Below, in pieces: positions 50,702 through 62,004 of a stretch of DNA of 64,000 nt. Position numbers and translations under genes: made by a program. Each line of letters opens with the position of its first letter. The stretch's first letter is position 1. The stretch spans positions 15,741,286 to 15,805,285 of the forward strand of contig NC_135176.1 in the NCBI RefSeq assembly GCF_041146795.1. Direction: 5' to 3'. The stretch comes from Maylandia zebra. Its lineage: Eukaryota > Chordata > Actinopteri > Cichliformes > Cichlidae. The notes under the pieces are model-generated. The model made no database searches, was not told where the DNA came from, and worked only from the letters and a program-made list of their open reading frames with translations.

Positions 50702-52167
50702 TAAGTCACAGCATACCCTTCGTAAATACTAATGTATAGAAACTCTTACCATTCATTTTTTGTGTGGCTTTTTTCACGGTTTGTTAACATGCTGTGTAGG
50801 TGTGTACTTGACTAGCTGATATCGACATAACGGGAAAGATCTGGTTTGACTATTCTTCACCTGTAGTTTGAATGCTGAACATTTGCCTGTTTAAGTCATA
50901 AGACCAGTCACTATACAGAGATGTGCTTCTGAATGTGGACGATGTGTCTTCTGCTGCAGTAATGCGGTTCTGCTTGTGTTGAGCGATTTAAACAACTGAT
51001 TGATCTAAACTCTTTAAACTTCAAAATTGATCATTAGATTTTTTATGACACAACAGTGGTGAGTGTTCCCACCTTCTGCTCTTTGTAACTTAACGCGATC
51101 TTTCCGTTTTCGAGTTTTGGACATGATTTTGGAGTATATCTTCGCAGTAGCGATTGACTGCAAAGTAAAGCTACCGGAAATGTACAACCCCACGTCCGGT
51201 CTCAAACCAGGAAGTTAGCATTTTCTCGTGCACAGGGTCAATTAAGATTTTTTAGATCTTTTAATTGTATTTTTTCAATAAATAATGTTAGAAATGGACT
51301 AAATGGCGCAAATATGCACTCACATTCTTATTTTATTTTAAGAAATTTTTTTTAACTTAAGATCTTTAGGCAGAACATTCTTATTGGATATTCATCAGGG
51401 GCATTATCATATACATGTCTTGTCTGTTGGATACACTGACAATAAATTCACCATTAGCACTGGACAGGTTTATACGTGACTTAATGAGTTAATAAGTGTT
51501 TATAAGTAGGGTATATCTCAGTATGTTCTGTCTTTCCACTTCTCTATTTTTTAAATTTCATCTTTACTACAAATCCCCTTTTGTTTATTTCCCCTAATTC
51601 CTTTTTTTTCTTTGATTTATCACACTCATTTGAGGTTTTTGACCTCATGCAGTCCAATCTGATGTCAAGGGAGCCTAAAAAGTAAAACTGATCAATAACA
51701 ACCCATAAAAAAGTTTCAAAAACAGCTCAAAATCCCCCCTATTGTGAAAAAATAACATAGTTTCCGTTTTTCCACATTCAGTTTATCTGCTGTCATGTAA
51801 ATGTTAAATCATAAGAAAAAACTGCACTGGCTCAGCTCTTCAACTTCCATCTTAGCTTTACTCCCTTGTCTTTGTGAACTGCTGTCACAATGTGACCTAT
51901 TGGCTTGTTTTTTGGTGCAAAGTCCATCTTTTATGCAATTTTATCTTAGTTTACTTTACAAACCAAGACACTAAAGAGAAGCTATCTGTGTCAGTCAGCC
52001 TGTGACATGGTCCGGTGTGAAATTCAGGCAGATAAGGGAGTACCCGAAGAAAACCCAAGCAAACAGACTCAAACAGACTCAAGGAGGGGCAGCCATCTGA
52101 CTGGTTGGTGGGTGAGGAGAGAAAACACAGACTTAGAAAGAGAGGATATAAAGTTTAATGGCATGCT
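50702..52167. other. Intergenic, repeat scraps, no gene seen
   Basis: Around 51030-51225 the minus strand has a short frame containing GNTHHCCVIKN, reminiscent of a THAP-type start (CCV...), with an ETS-like site 'ccaggaag' just outside it. Too little to call. Around 52045-52080, 'gagtacccgaagaaaaccc' is a scrap of the short retroelement seen at 22.84 kb. Confidence 0.35.
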
Positions 52168-52173
52168 GCAGTG

Positions 52174-52376
52174 TATGGAACGCCAGGACTGCCATAATGA
52201 ATTAATTAAATACACCATTAAATAATTAATTAAATGTGGCAATAATTAATTAAAATTGGAATTAATTAATTAAATAAATAGTTATAACACATGTAATTAA
52301 TTAATTATTGCCACATTTAATTAATTATTTAATGGTGTATTTAATTCATTCATTATGGCAGTCCTGGCGTTCCATA
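52174..52376. mobile_element. Palindromic MITE, 203 bp
   Basis: Almost a full palindrome: TATGGAACGCCAGGACTGCC at the left, with its inverse at the right, and AT-rich arms (attaattaaa repeats) folding on each other over most of their length. Flanked by a 6-bp direct repeat GCAGTG (52168-52173 and 52377-52382), probably a target duplication. The superfamily is not identified. Confidence 0.85.
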
Positions 52377-52382
52377 GCAGTG

Positions 52383-52779
52383 GTATATACATGTGGGGAG
52401 TGAAAAGAGGCCATATACTAATGTTAAAATGAAAATGAGTCAATTACTATTCATTATAACGTGATTAGTTACAATTTATAAACCCTTCATAAAAGCAGCC
52501 TGTTTTAAAGGGAGTGAATGGAATGTCTTGAACAGAAAACTGAGCTGGTTCCTTGTGATGTCACAATATTCTGTGCCAAATTCCTCTAGAATCTCATTGG
52601 CTGTTGGACTCCTTGTGGCTGTAGGTAGTCTCCCTGTCATTCCTTACATATTGATGTAACATTTTTCAATGTTTTCTTTAAACTACAGTGGGATTAGCCT
52701 GTGTCCCACACATCTACTTTCACTGAAGTCCACTGTGAGAGTACAAGCTGCAGAAACCTTGTGATCCAAATATTAAAAC
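52383..52779. other. Upstream flank and 5' UTR of fbxo39
   Basis: Non-coding. An ATTGG (CCAAT reverse) occurs at about 52598 and is the only promoter-like motif noticed. The in-frame TAA just six bases before the ATG at 52780 fixes the start. Confidence 0.45.
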
Positions 52780-55700
52780 ATGGAAAACCTAGAGGAGAGC
52801 ATTGGGGAAGAAGAGAATTATGGCATTGATCAGGAATACAGTGATCCAGAGACAGGAGAATATTTCACTGATGACAGCTGTGACTGCATCTTAGACAGGA
52901 AAATCACGTGGCTGTCACTTCCTCGTCTGTGCTTGGAGCGTGTATTCAGTTTTCTGCCAGACTGGGATCGCAAAACAGCAGCTCTTGTTTGTCGTCAGTG
53001 GCACAACGTCATGCGCTCACCTTCTCTCTGGCGCCACCGCCGTTTTCACTTCAGTGGTCGGATTTCCAAATTCAGGAAGCCAGATTACTCCTCTACCATT
53101 GCCTATGTGAGCCACCTGGGCGCCTACTTGGAGAGGTTGGAGGTAACTGTGTGTCCTCCAAGGAAAACCCAGGCAGCCCTGAGACTGAAGGGAGCGATCA
53201 CTCAACTGTTTTCTGAGCTCATCAGGTAAAAGAGGCCTGTCTGAACCAACTCGTGGTTTTACACAAATTAGGGCCCCACTCTGTTACCCTGTGCAATATA
53301 AGTAAAAACTCACACTGCAACCTTATTATCATTGCGACCTCCACAGGGTGAGGGCCCCACTGCGCTCGCTAGCCGTCATGAACCTGGAGTTGGACAGACG
53401 CGCTTGGACTTCAAGCCTCAGAGCCTCAGTGGTGGGCTGCCTGATTTCATTCCTCCAGAGAGGCAGCTCAAAACTCAACTCCATTTGTCTGAGCGGGATG
53501 CGAAACTGCATCCATCAGGTGACTACAGCACACATCCTAAGATAATGTTTCAGCAGCTATATATCACCACCCAACTTCCAGCTCTTCACTACAGTGCTAG
53601 AGTTATTTAAAACACAGAACAGATCTCATCAGCTGAGAACTGGAGCCGAAGTATTGTGTGTGTCAATTAATCAGTCTTCATATGGAATAGTAACTTAAAT
53701 TTTGGTGAAAAGTTACTAAAAGATGTTCAAATTCAGCGACATAAGACTACATTACTGAACTGAATTGAAGCTAAGTAGTTTAATATTCTAATTTAAATCA
53801 AATATCTTCTTTGTGATGCTTGATTCTTCCCTTAATGTTTTATAATAAATGCCACAATTTTAGTTACCAGTTTGCAGGTCTCCATATAAAGCTGCAGTAA
53901 GTTTGTGTTTAAAGCCTCTCCTGCCAGACAACCACAAGCTAGAAATGTTGACTTTTGGGTTCACATCAATCACAAACTCCTAAATATCAAGCCCAGTGGA
54001 GCTGTAACACTCCTTATTACTTCATAAATGGATTTCTGATAGTTTAAAGTCTAAGACCTCTCACTGGGCAATGTTTGCTTTCTAGGCTAGATTGATTATT
54101 ATACTGATTGTGGTCTTCTTAATCTTTATATGGTTTCTGAACCTTTAACTTCAAGGGTTTGGAGCTGCTTTCTGCCTTATTACATTATGAGACGCGCTTC
54201 TACCCCCGGTGCTATATTTCCTCTTTGGATTTGGAAGCATTCTTTTCTGGTTCGGTGAACGTCTACCTCAACTCCAGCGTGCCCGACAACCTGAGCCAGT
54301 TGCAGTGTCTCACCGATCTGAGGCTGAGTTACTCCTGTTTGTCAGATGAGCTTCTAATGGCACTCCAGCAAAGACACAGAGGAGGGAGGCGAAAGTCCAG
54401 CAGAGATGGCAATACCCTGCAAACATTTTTACTGCACTGCTGTCTTAAAGAACCACATCAACAGGTAAGCATGAAACGAACCTTTCAAGTGGCCTTATTT
54501 TATTATTGTGTGGGGATGTGTGAATGATGTAGCTGTGATCCCCAACAAAAACTGGATTCACTGCTTCTGTGGTTGGACACAATGTAATGGCAGATGTATA
54601 GATCCTGGGTAGGAAGACAGGGTTTAAAATACCCCCACAGGTCTAATTTCCATCTCCGCTTCTTTTTGTCTGTCAAGCTGATTTGTGGAAGCTCATGGGC
54701 AACTTTGGCATCAAGCTGCCCAGACCTCAAAGTCAAGATTTCAGTGAACCAAGTTGTTAACAATGATCGCCTCGCCAGGATGCTGCTGCCCGAGATTCCC
54801 CTGAGTGAATACTGCATGTCTGCTTCCTACTCGCCCAACGAAGACTGGAGTCCCAAGCCTCTCCTCAGCGACATACTGCCTCAGTACAGACACACCATTC
54901 AGGTCAGGGTGCTGAGCAGGCAGCATTACAGAGTTCAGAGTGTAGATATGATATGTTAAAATGAATGCCTGCTCATTACAATCAGCACATTACTGTATGC
55001 TATATATATTACATCAGCTCATTTGAATTTGATCTGCAGAGGCTCTGAAGTTGAAATTAACAGACGTTCTCTCAACTTATGTCCACAAGCTTGGTTAGTC
55101 ACAAGCAATGTCATTACATCTGCAACCAGGAATAACATTGCCTATTGGTCATTGTTTATGGCATTTATTGTGGATTATTGATGGGATTGTTACTAGATTT
55201 TTAAACAATCCCCAAGAAGGTTCAAATCCACTGGCTGGCTGGTGCCTTTCTTTGCGAAATCATTTAATGTGATACAACACATGAGTACTGTGTAAATGAT
55301 GCTTCAAGAAGAGGGAACTGAAGGGCATGTGGCCTCGTCCCACAAACTTTACAAGAGATTGGCTGAGACAGTCTTTAGTAACACACTATGTTTAAAGAAC
55401 TAAGCGTTGAATTAAAGAACAGCAGTTGCCTGATGGAGAACTGGCTTAACATGAACCTAGTTACTGAATCAAAATCATTATCCTGCAGCATCTAAACCTG
55501 GACTTCGGTGCAAACAACTTCGGTGAATCTTTGGATGAGGAGCTGTTGGAGCTGGTTAAAGTGTGTGAGCGTCTGGTGGAGCTGAGCATCTGCGCATTCT
55601 TGGAAATCCGAACTGTTGCGAGGCTGCTAGACATGAGTTTAACTCAAAGCTCCCTCAAAGAGATCCACGTAAGACGAAACAGCAATGTCAACCTGACTGC

Positions 55701-55885
55701 ACACACAATAAAGATACACACACCCTCACAATAATGCTTTTAAACATTTTATCTTGCAGGTAAGAATCTGCAGCTTTAATGAAGCTGCTGGAGAGGAGGA
55801 AGAAGCACTGGAGGAAATGCTGTCTTCCTACCTTCATCTTCCTCCTGATCTGTGTTTTTCTGCCATAATTTACCCGTTTGAATAA
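52780..55885 (+). CDS. fbxo39: F-box only protein 39
   Basis: Six exons: 52780-53225, 53347-53518, 54156-54464, 54678-54902, 55489-55668, 55760-55885. All junctions have GT-AG and phases agree (1458 bases, 485 aa; human FBXO39 is about 442). The acidic N-terminus is followed by an F-box at about 43-90 (ITWLSLPRLCLERVFSFLPD, ALVCRQWHNVM, LWRHRRF). The rest is a leucine-rich-repeat-like region with FBXO39-specific blocks: LRSLAVMNLELDRRAW, LRLSYSCLSDELL, NDRLARMLLPEIPLSE, ILPQYRHTIQ and SLDEELLELV. F-box proteins link substrates to the SKP1-CUL1 ubiquitin ligase; FBXO39's substrates are poorly known and it is testis-enriched in mammals. The gene follows the xaf1-like gene in the same direction, as in human. 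No frameshift or stop seen. AATAAA at 55933. Confidence 0.94.
53519..54155 (+). other. fbxo39 intron 2
   Basis: Non-coding; no further feature seen. It ends with a modest polypyrimidine tract and CAAG acceptor. Confidence 0.7.
54903..55488 (+). other. fbxo39 intron 4
   Basis: Non-coding, AT-rich. It ends with tatcctgcag acceptor at 55488. No other feature. Confidence 0.7.
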
Positions 55886-56590
55886 CACTTTCACGGGGAT
55901 TTGTCGACCAGCAAAGGACAAACAAAAAAACAAATAAATGAGTGAAGCATAAAAAGCATCTTTTTTGCAAATAATCAAACCAAAAGAGTAATAACTGGCC
56001 ATTTTTATGTGGATTGCCCGCCCACTAGCTGTCTCTCACTCGCTCTCTCTGTCTCTTGCCTGTTTTTCTCTGGGGTGGTGTGAGTGGCAGTGGGGGGTGT
56101 GCATGGAAACACTGACCTAGTTTCTCAGCGAAGGGTGATGAGGGAAGCAGAGTGTGCACGTGTGTGCATGCATGCATATGTGTGTGTGGGAGAGCTCTAT
56201 TTAAGGGAACAGGAGGCAACAGCAACATACCAAACTCTTGCTTACACAGCTCACGCCTAACTGCACATGAAGTCAAGTGTATTGTGGGCTTTCAGTCATA
56301 TTCGTTTAATTTTTTTCTGTTATTATCACTATCTGTGCCACTACACCTCACCTCATTATTATTACGTATAGAGCTCGTACATAAAAAAGGATGTGGGCTA
56401 ATGTAACATTTATCTAAATGCTGGGGTATTTTAATTTGGTTACTTGAAACATCAAGCACCATATCTGTATTTATCTGTACAGTAATGTTAATTCACCCCT
56501 CTTTCAGATTCTTATATTATATTCAATAATTTATTCAGTAAAGGCTTATAGTCGGATGATATAAATTTATCTCCGCACATCAGGCAAACA
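55886..56590. other. fbxo39 3' end and intergenic gap to slc25a1
   Basis: The fbxo39 poly(A) signal AATAAA is at 55933-55938. The rest is intergenic with a CA/TG-type tract at 56157-56190. No gene. Confidence 0.55.
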
Positions 56591-56599
56591 TCATCCTTC

Positions 56600-56821
56600 A
56601 CCTGATTGGTCGCCAAAAGCCTCCGCCCCCTGTAGATCACGTGACCAAATAATGACATTAGGCAGCGCGGCGGATCAGCCGATGGTATGTCCAATCACCT
56701 GACCGCTGTTTGAATATTGATGCTCTGCCTGCCGCCACATTGCTACGCCTTTCCCATGCTGCTGCTGTTGTTGTTGTCTGATATTGTTTGAGTGGGACCG
56801 TCGTAAAATCGAGAAAGAAAA
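56600..56821 (+). promoter_or_regulatory. slc25a1 promoter region
   Basis: CCAAT boxes in both orientations (GATTGG at 56604-56609, CCAATCA at 56691-56697), a GC box CCGCCCC at 56623-56629, and a TCACGTGAC E-box at 56637-56645. No clear TATA box near the start codon. The E-box, CCAAT and Sp1-type set suits a metabolically regulated gene; SLC25A1 in mammals is known to respond to SREBP and Sp1. Here the link is inferred. GC content rises into exon 1. Confidence 0.6.
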
Positions 56822-59539
56822 ATGTCCTCGCTGCTTAAGCCATTTTCGGTGTGTGAGGGGCCTTGCGAGAGCTGCGGTGTGAGGAGAGGATGCCAGAGCT
56901 CGGCTCCGGATCGGCAGCCTCCATCCCAGCGTTCGGCGGCGGGCCTGGGCGCTGTGCCGGCACACCAGCGGTCGTACGCGGCGAGGAGGAGCCTTGCGGC
57001 TGCCGCGATCGGAGGGAGGAAAATAACACATCCCGGAAAGGCCATCCTCGCAGGTTGATTTTACGACCTATTCAGCCGGCAGATCCCCACCCCTGCTCTC
57101 ATAGCCGCTTAGTGCTTGCCACACACAACCAGCGCAGACTAATCTCAGTCTGTCGCCCATTAAGGCTGACCATGCAGAACTGGGTCAAAGCTGCAGTGAT
57201 GCTACTGCATGATGTAGCTGCACGTTAGTGTTAGTCTTTAATGCACCTCTGAGGTAATCTAAAAATGATGTAAGGGATGCTGAAGGGATTGTGCTGCAGA
57301 ACCATCTCATCTTTTTGTTTTTTTCTTTCATGCGGAAGTAGAAAATGCTGGCAAGGTCTCTTTCCCCCCTTTGCTGCCCTAAGAACATTCAAGAAGAGTT
57401 GTGCACAGTGAGCGATTCTCCCTCTCCCCTTGTCTCCTCATTCAGGTGGCATCGCAGGAGGAATCGAGATCTGTATCACCTTCCCTACAGAGTATGTCAA
57501 GACCCAGCTGCAGCTAGATGCAAGAGTAAACCCGCCGCGATACAGAGGGATTGGTAGGTCACTGGGACATACATGTGAAGTTGGTCTTGTGCTGGTCTAC
57601 TCACTCGTGGGCATGCTGTGTACTTACAGGTGACTGCGTGAAGCTGACTGTGCAAGACCATGGGCTCAGGGGGTTGTATAGAGGTCTCAGCTCCCTGCTG
57701 TATGGCTCAATACCCAAGTCTGCAGTCAGGTGAAGATGCATGTATCATATAGAGTAGTTTAATATAAAGATTATGTGAGAACCCCCCACACACGCACACA
57801 CTCGAAACAATTCAAAAGGAATAAAAGAAGCGTGGCTGTGATAGGGAAGCACTTGGGCCTCTTGCATCCTTTTGTTTTGCAGAATCACAGATGAGCTGGG
57901 TTGCAAACTTGAAACTGATGAAGCAGCCGACTGATGTTGAATCAGTGACACAGCATTTCTTAGTACTTAGCTAACCAGCCTCTATGTTTTTCAAACTGGG
58001 CTTTTAAACATGAAAAGAGACCATAAAGAAAAAGCAGCAGTGTACACTCACTCTAGATAACGTTTTTGTCCTGTCTCCCCCCTCACCCCCAACCAGTAGC
58101 AGCAGATGACTGCCTCTCTCTAATCCTGGTTCTGCCAGATGTTTATTCCTGTTAAAAGAAAGTTTTTCCTTCCCACTGTCACCAAAGTGGTTGCTCACAG
58201 GGATCACCTGATAGTTGGGCTTTTCTCTGTAACTGTAGGGTCTTTACCTTACAATAATAAATGCCTTGAGGCAGCTGTTGTTGTGATTTGGCACTGTATA
58301 AATGGAATGGAATTGAACTGAATAGATAAATTGCATTTCAAACCAGCCGCTTTATTTGTTTTGATAACTTTTGCCAGTATTGCTCTGGTGGTGACCCGGT
58401 CAAGCAACCAATCTTTCTTACAGGTTTGGCATGTTTGAAATGCTCAGCAATCCAATGCGAGATGCGACAGGGCGGCTAGACAACACACGGAGCCTCTTGT
58501 GTGGTTTGGGCGCCGGAATAACAGAGGCAATAATAGTGGTCTGCCCCATGGAGACGCTCAAGGTTCGTTGGAGGAGCGTGTGTGTGACTACACGGGTCTG
58601 TCGTGTCATCAGTGAGTAAACTGGTCTTATGAAATCTTGCAGGTGAAGCTGATCCACGACCAGTGCTCCCTCCGGCCTCGCTACAGAGGCTTCTTTCACG
58701 GAGTCAGCGAAATTATCAGAGAGCAAGGTAAGAGAGGGAAATCTAAAGCAGCCGAGTGGTTGTAACTACAGATGTGCACGTGTGCTTGCGTTTCACAATG
58801 AGTCAAACTGTTTTAACCCGTTCAGGCGTGAGGGGGACGTATCAAGGCCTAACGGCAACCGTGCTTAAACAAGGAACGAATCAGGCCATCCGATTTTATG
58901 TCATGAACGCACTTCGCAATTGGTACAAAGGTGAGAAAGTGTGCTTTGCTCCAATATCATGCAAGCGTACTGCCTGTTAGAGCAGTCACAGTTGACTGAT
59001 GGGCTTCCCTCCCCATGGGTTGGACATTAATGCATGTTTGGATTTGACCTCTAAGGGGATGATTCCAGGAAAGAAATGCACCCAATCGTCACAGCCATGT
59101 TTGGAGCAACAGCGGGAGCGGCTAGCGTTTTTGGAAATACACCTCTGGATGTCGTTAAGACCAGGATGCAGGTAGGGAAGCATAAGTTCTAATGAATTTC
59201 TTGCTGTCGTCTGGTTATCTTTTTGGAAACCATTGTTTTACTGGTTTGTAGGGTTTGGAGGCTCACCGCTACAAAAACACAATGGACTGTGCCTTCCAGA
59301 TCTTGAAACAAGAAGGACCGCAAGCGTCAGTAACTGATATCCTCCTTTTCTAGCTTGTCTTCGTGTTTGTTTTTTTAAAATCTTACATCTAACCTCATCT
59401 CGCCTTGTTGTCGTCCTCCTGCAGGTTTTATAAAGGGACAGTTCCCAGGCTTGGCCGCGTGTGCTTGGATGTGGCCATAGTCTTCGTCATCTATGAGGAG
59501 GTGGTCAAACTGCTTAACAACGTGTGGAAGACCCAGTAG
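56822..59539 (+). CDS. slc25a1: Mitochondrial citrate/isocitrate carrier (tricarboxylate transport protein)
   Basis: Nine exons: 56822-57053, 57446-57553, 57630-57729, 58424-58562, 58643-58727, 58826-58930, 59056-59171, 59252-59325, 59425-59539, phases consistent (1074 bases, 357 aa). All three mitochondrial-carrier signatures are intact: PTEYVK (91-96), PMETLK (188-193), PLDVVK (286-291). Conserved stretches include [56 protein letters not shown] and [20 protein letters not shown], close to human SLC25A1. It exchanges mitochondrial citrate for cytosolic malate in the inner membrane and feeds acetyl-CoA to fatty-acid and sterol synthesis. The N-terminus is about 46 residues longer than human (311 aa), Arg-rich near the boundary ([10 protein letters not shown]); the only in-frame Met before the carrier core is this one, with TAA just upstream. 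Poly(A) signal AATAAA at 59680; a second at 61279. Confidence 0.97.
57054..57445 (+). other. slc25a1 intron 1
   Basis: About 390 bases from gttgat to ttcag. The donor is a less common GTTGAT. No other feature. Confidence 0.7.
57730..58423 (+). other. slc25a1 intron 3
   Basis: Contains an L2-type retroelement tail (annotated separately) in the forward direction. Otherwise nothing. Confidence 0.75.
58085..58322 (+). mobile_element. L2-type LINE/SINE 3' tail in slc25a1 intron 3
   Basis: Has the common fish pattern: 'tttttccttcccactgtcac', 'gggtctttaccttac', 'gccttgagg', 'ttgttgtgatttggc', and an ending 'ggaatggaattgaact' tail. Decayed, no frame. Confidence 0.8.
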
Positions 59540-61585
59540 TCGGGAGAGGTGGGGGGAGCACAGACCAGTGCCTCATGCTATGCACAACTGAACACCTCTA
59601 ATCTCGTTCTTGATCAATTTGATGGCCACGAGCAGATGACATGTCGTCTCGGCCAGTCTCCACACTGTTACACATTCTAAATAAATTAAAAGACTCTAAA
59701 CAAAGTGACTGAAAAGGAAAAGCAGAGACGTTAGTTGCACCAAATAGTTCAATGTCAGACTAACAGGAGATGATTTGATTTTGAAGGGCGAGACGAGGGG
59801 AGGACGTGTTCGGTGCACCTGACCTAACTTGTAAGCTCGGTTTTGTAAATCTCATCATCACAAACATGATATAACAAATGGAAACGTTTTGACTCAAAGG
59901 TCCAAATTTAGAAGGGGAACAAAAGGGAAGAAAACACATGACCACTGTTTTAGCTTTTGATGACTGTTGTGACCTTACATGTTGTAGAGTGAACACTTTG
60001 TAACGAAACCATTAATGTGTCTTTTGACTCACTGAGTACTTACTATACTGAGCAGAGAACGACAGAGAGGGCGATGCTTTAACACATCTGTGCAGTGTTT
60101 CAACACATCATAGCGTTGCCGTTGCTTACCCTGCTGTGCTTGTGGCATCATCGCACTGTAACATTCACAGGATATCTTTTCTGTGTCTCTATGATGAACT
60201 CTGAGATGAACATTTTGCAGCCGCTGCTGTGTACAAAGTATTGCTGCATGTATGTTACTGTGGCATCAGTCTAACACACTGACAGTGGCTCGCAGGCTGC
60301 TCAAGGCTACACAAACTGGTCTGGAGCCTGTGCCTCTCCAGCGGATCATTTCAGGGTCTCAACCTGTCAGAAGTGATGATTAATCTAGTGATGTAGGAAG
60401 CAAATCTGCATGTAGCGCAGTCTTTACACGGGGATTTGGTGAGCTTTTGGTTGCTAATCTGGTAAGATTCTTAAAGCTTTGAATTCTCTACAGCAGCACA
60501 TGAAGGCTTCATTTGGGAATATTTGATCCGTATTGCTTTATTCTGACCCTCAGTCTGAACCATTTAAGCAAATGCAGGCGTGAAGCATGGGGGGAAGAAA
60601 GGTTGTGCCAAGCTGAAAATAAGCCATATTACTTTAATAATCTTCAATCTTCAGCTGTTCTGCTTATGGATTCACTCATCAAAAGGACTAATTGGACATT
60701 AAGCAATTTTAAGATTCTTTAACTGAAGGTCAAGCATCTCAAAAGCTAAAGATTGCTAAAATTGCTAATTAGTTCCTCTAATTTACTTCAGTACTACAAG
60801 TTTTCAAAATATTGGCACAATTTATAATTTTTAATCTGCAACATGTAGTAAACATTTTTTTTTTCCTCCATATCACATCTACAGCGCCTGAAACTTCCAC
60901 AGTACCATGTCAGAAGCTCAATCAATGGGGGAGGCTCAGATTTGATCGACCTGGTGGCACCACAGAAGCCTTTGTCCTCTTTGCCAAACTGCTTCAGCAG
61001 GATCTCTAGCATAACGTCCTCAATAGGAGAAAATCTTTAAACCATGAGCAGCAAAATATTGTTTGTTTAGGTCTCTACCACCGTTTTCACTTATTAATGC
61101 ACTTTTTTTTTTTAAAAACTGTTTGGACTTTGTGTTTAAGGTTTACTGCTTTTCATACGTAGGGGAAACAGCATTTGAGATTTGGCAGTCACTGTTGATC
61201 CCTGCTGGGCACATTAAAGGTTTGGTGTTTTTGTTGAAAACCATCAATGCTCATGTATGATGCATATAACCAGATATTACTAATAAACTTGTGATTATTA
61301 TGAGTGAGTGAGTTTGATTACTCTGGTCTACCAAAAAAAAGAAAAAAAAAGAAACGTTTGCTACTGGGAACTTCAGACCAGATCTTCGTCTACTTATTTT
61401 AAATAATTACAGAAAGCTTGTCCAATTTATGTTTCGACAGTTCAAAATAGCACAATATCTGGGTTTCAATTTCCCACTAAAGATGCTTTGATCCATTTGT
61501 TTTGAAAACAAACCACAAGATGATACCAGAGTCGTGTTTAAGCAGATTTCTGCTGATTTAGCTCAAAATAATATGAGGTCAGAGT
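59540..61585 (+). other. slc25a1 3' UTR and downstream
   Basis: AATAAA at 59680-59685 is the nearest poly(A) signal. A further candidate AATAAA lies at 61279-61284, which would give a 1.7-kb longer 3' UTR. No separate gene seen in this stretch. Confidence 0.5.
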
Positions 61586-61589
61586 GCTA

Positions 61590-62000
61590 AAACATGTTTG
61601 AGGCACTTGCTTTTCCGTTTGTACTGCACATCAATCTCACTTTGCAAGAACCAACAGCAGTTACCAATCATGCTCAGGATTAAAAATTTCCCTGATATCA
61701 GCTTCCATCACTGTTATATCTTGATGAAATCTTTCCCCGTGCTGATCACAGAGATTTGGTGGAAAAAGTGGAGAATGTAAAAAGTGCCCCTTCAGTAAAC
61801 TGGCACTCATTAGCTGATAAGCTTTCAGGATGTTATCCACCAGCTCAGTATAAACCTCTGCTCAGTGATTGCCAAGAAAATTCTGGAAAACCTGCTGCTG
61901 ATTCAGTTGGCTTTAGTTTCCTTTTGAACTCATCCTCAAACATTTATTCACAGATTTCAGGACCAACAAAAAACACCTTCCTTAAATTTGGCCTCACTTG
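61590..62000 (-). pseudogene. Decayed repeat ORF (GERFHQDI family)
   Basis: On the minus strand, read across several frame breaks and stops, peptides such as NLRKVFFVGPEICE, FEDEFKRKLKPTESAA, LKGHFLHSPLFPPNL, HGERFHQDITVMEADI and KRKSK occur in the expected order. I recognise this string of motifs from a large family of repeat-like proteins common in animal genomes (LRKVF, FLHSHLDFFPPNLG, GERFHQDI, YKRKSKR), which is probably transposon-derived. The copy is dead: at least two stops and shifts. An open frame in the opposite direction (61756-62001) is its shadow. Confidence 0.65.
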
Positions 62001-62004
62001 AGAA

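Noticed and set aside
51014-51205. Minus-strand frame with a THAP-like start
   Set aside because: Only a few residues (CCVIKN) hint at it; no conserved remainder follows.
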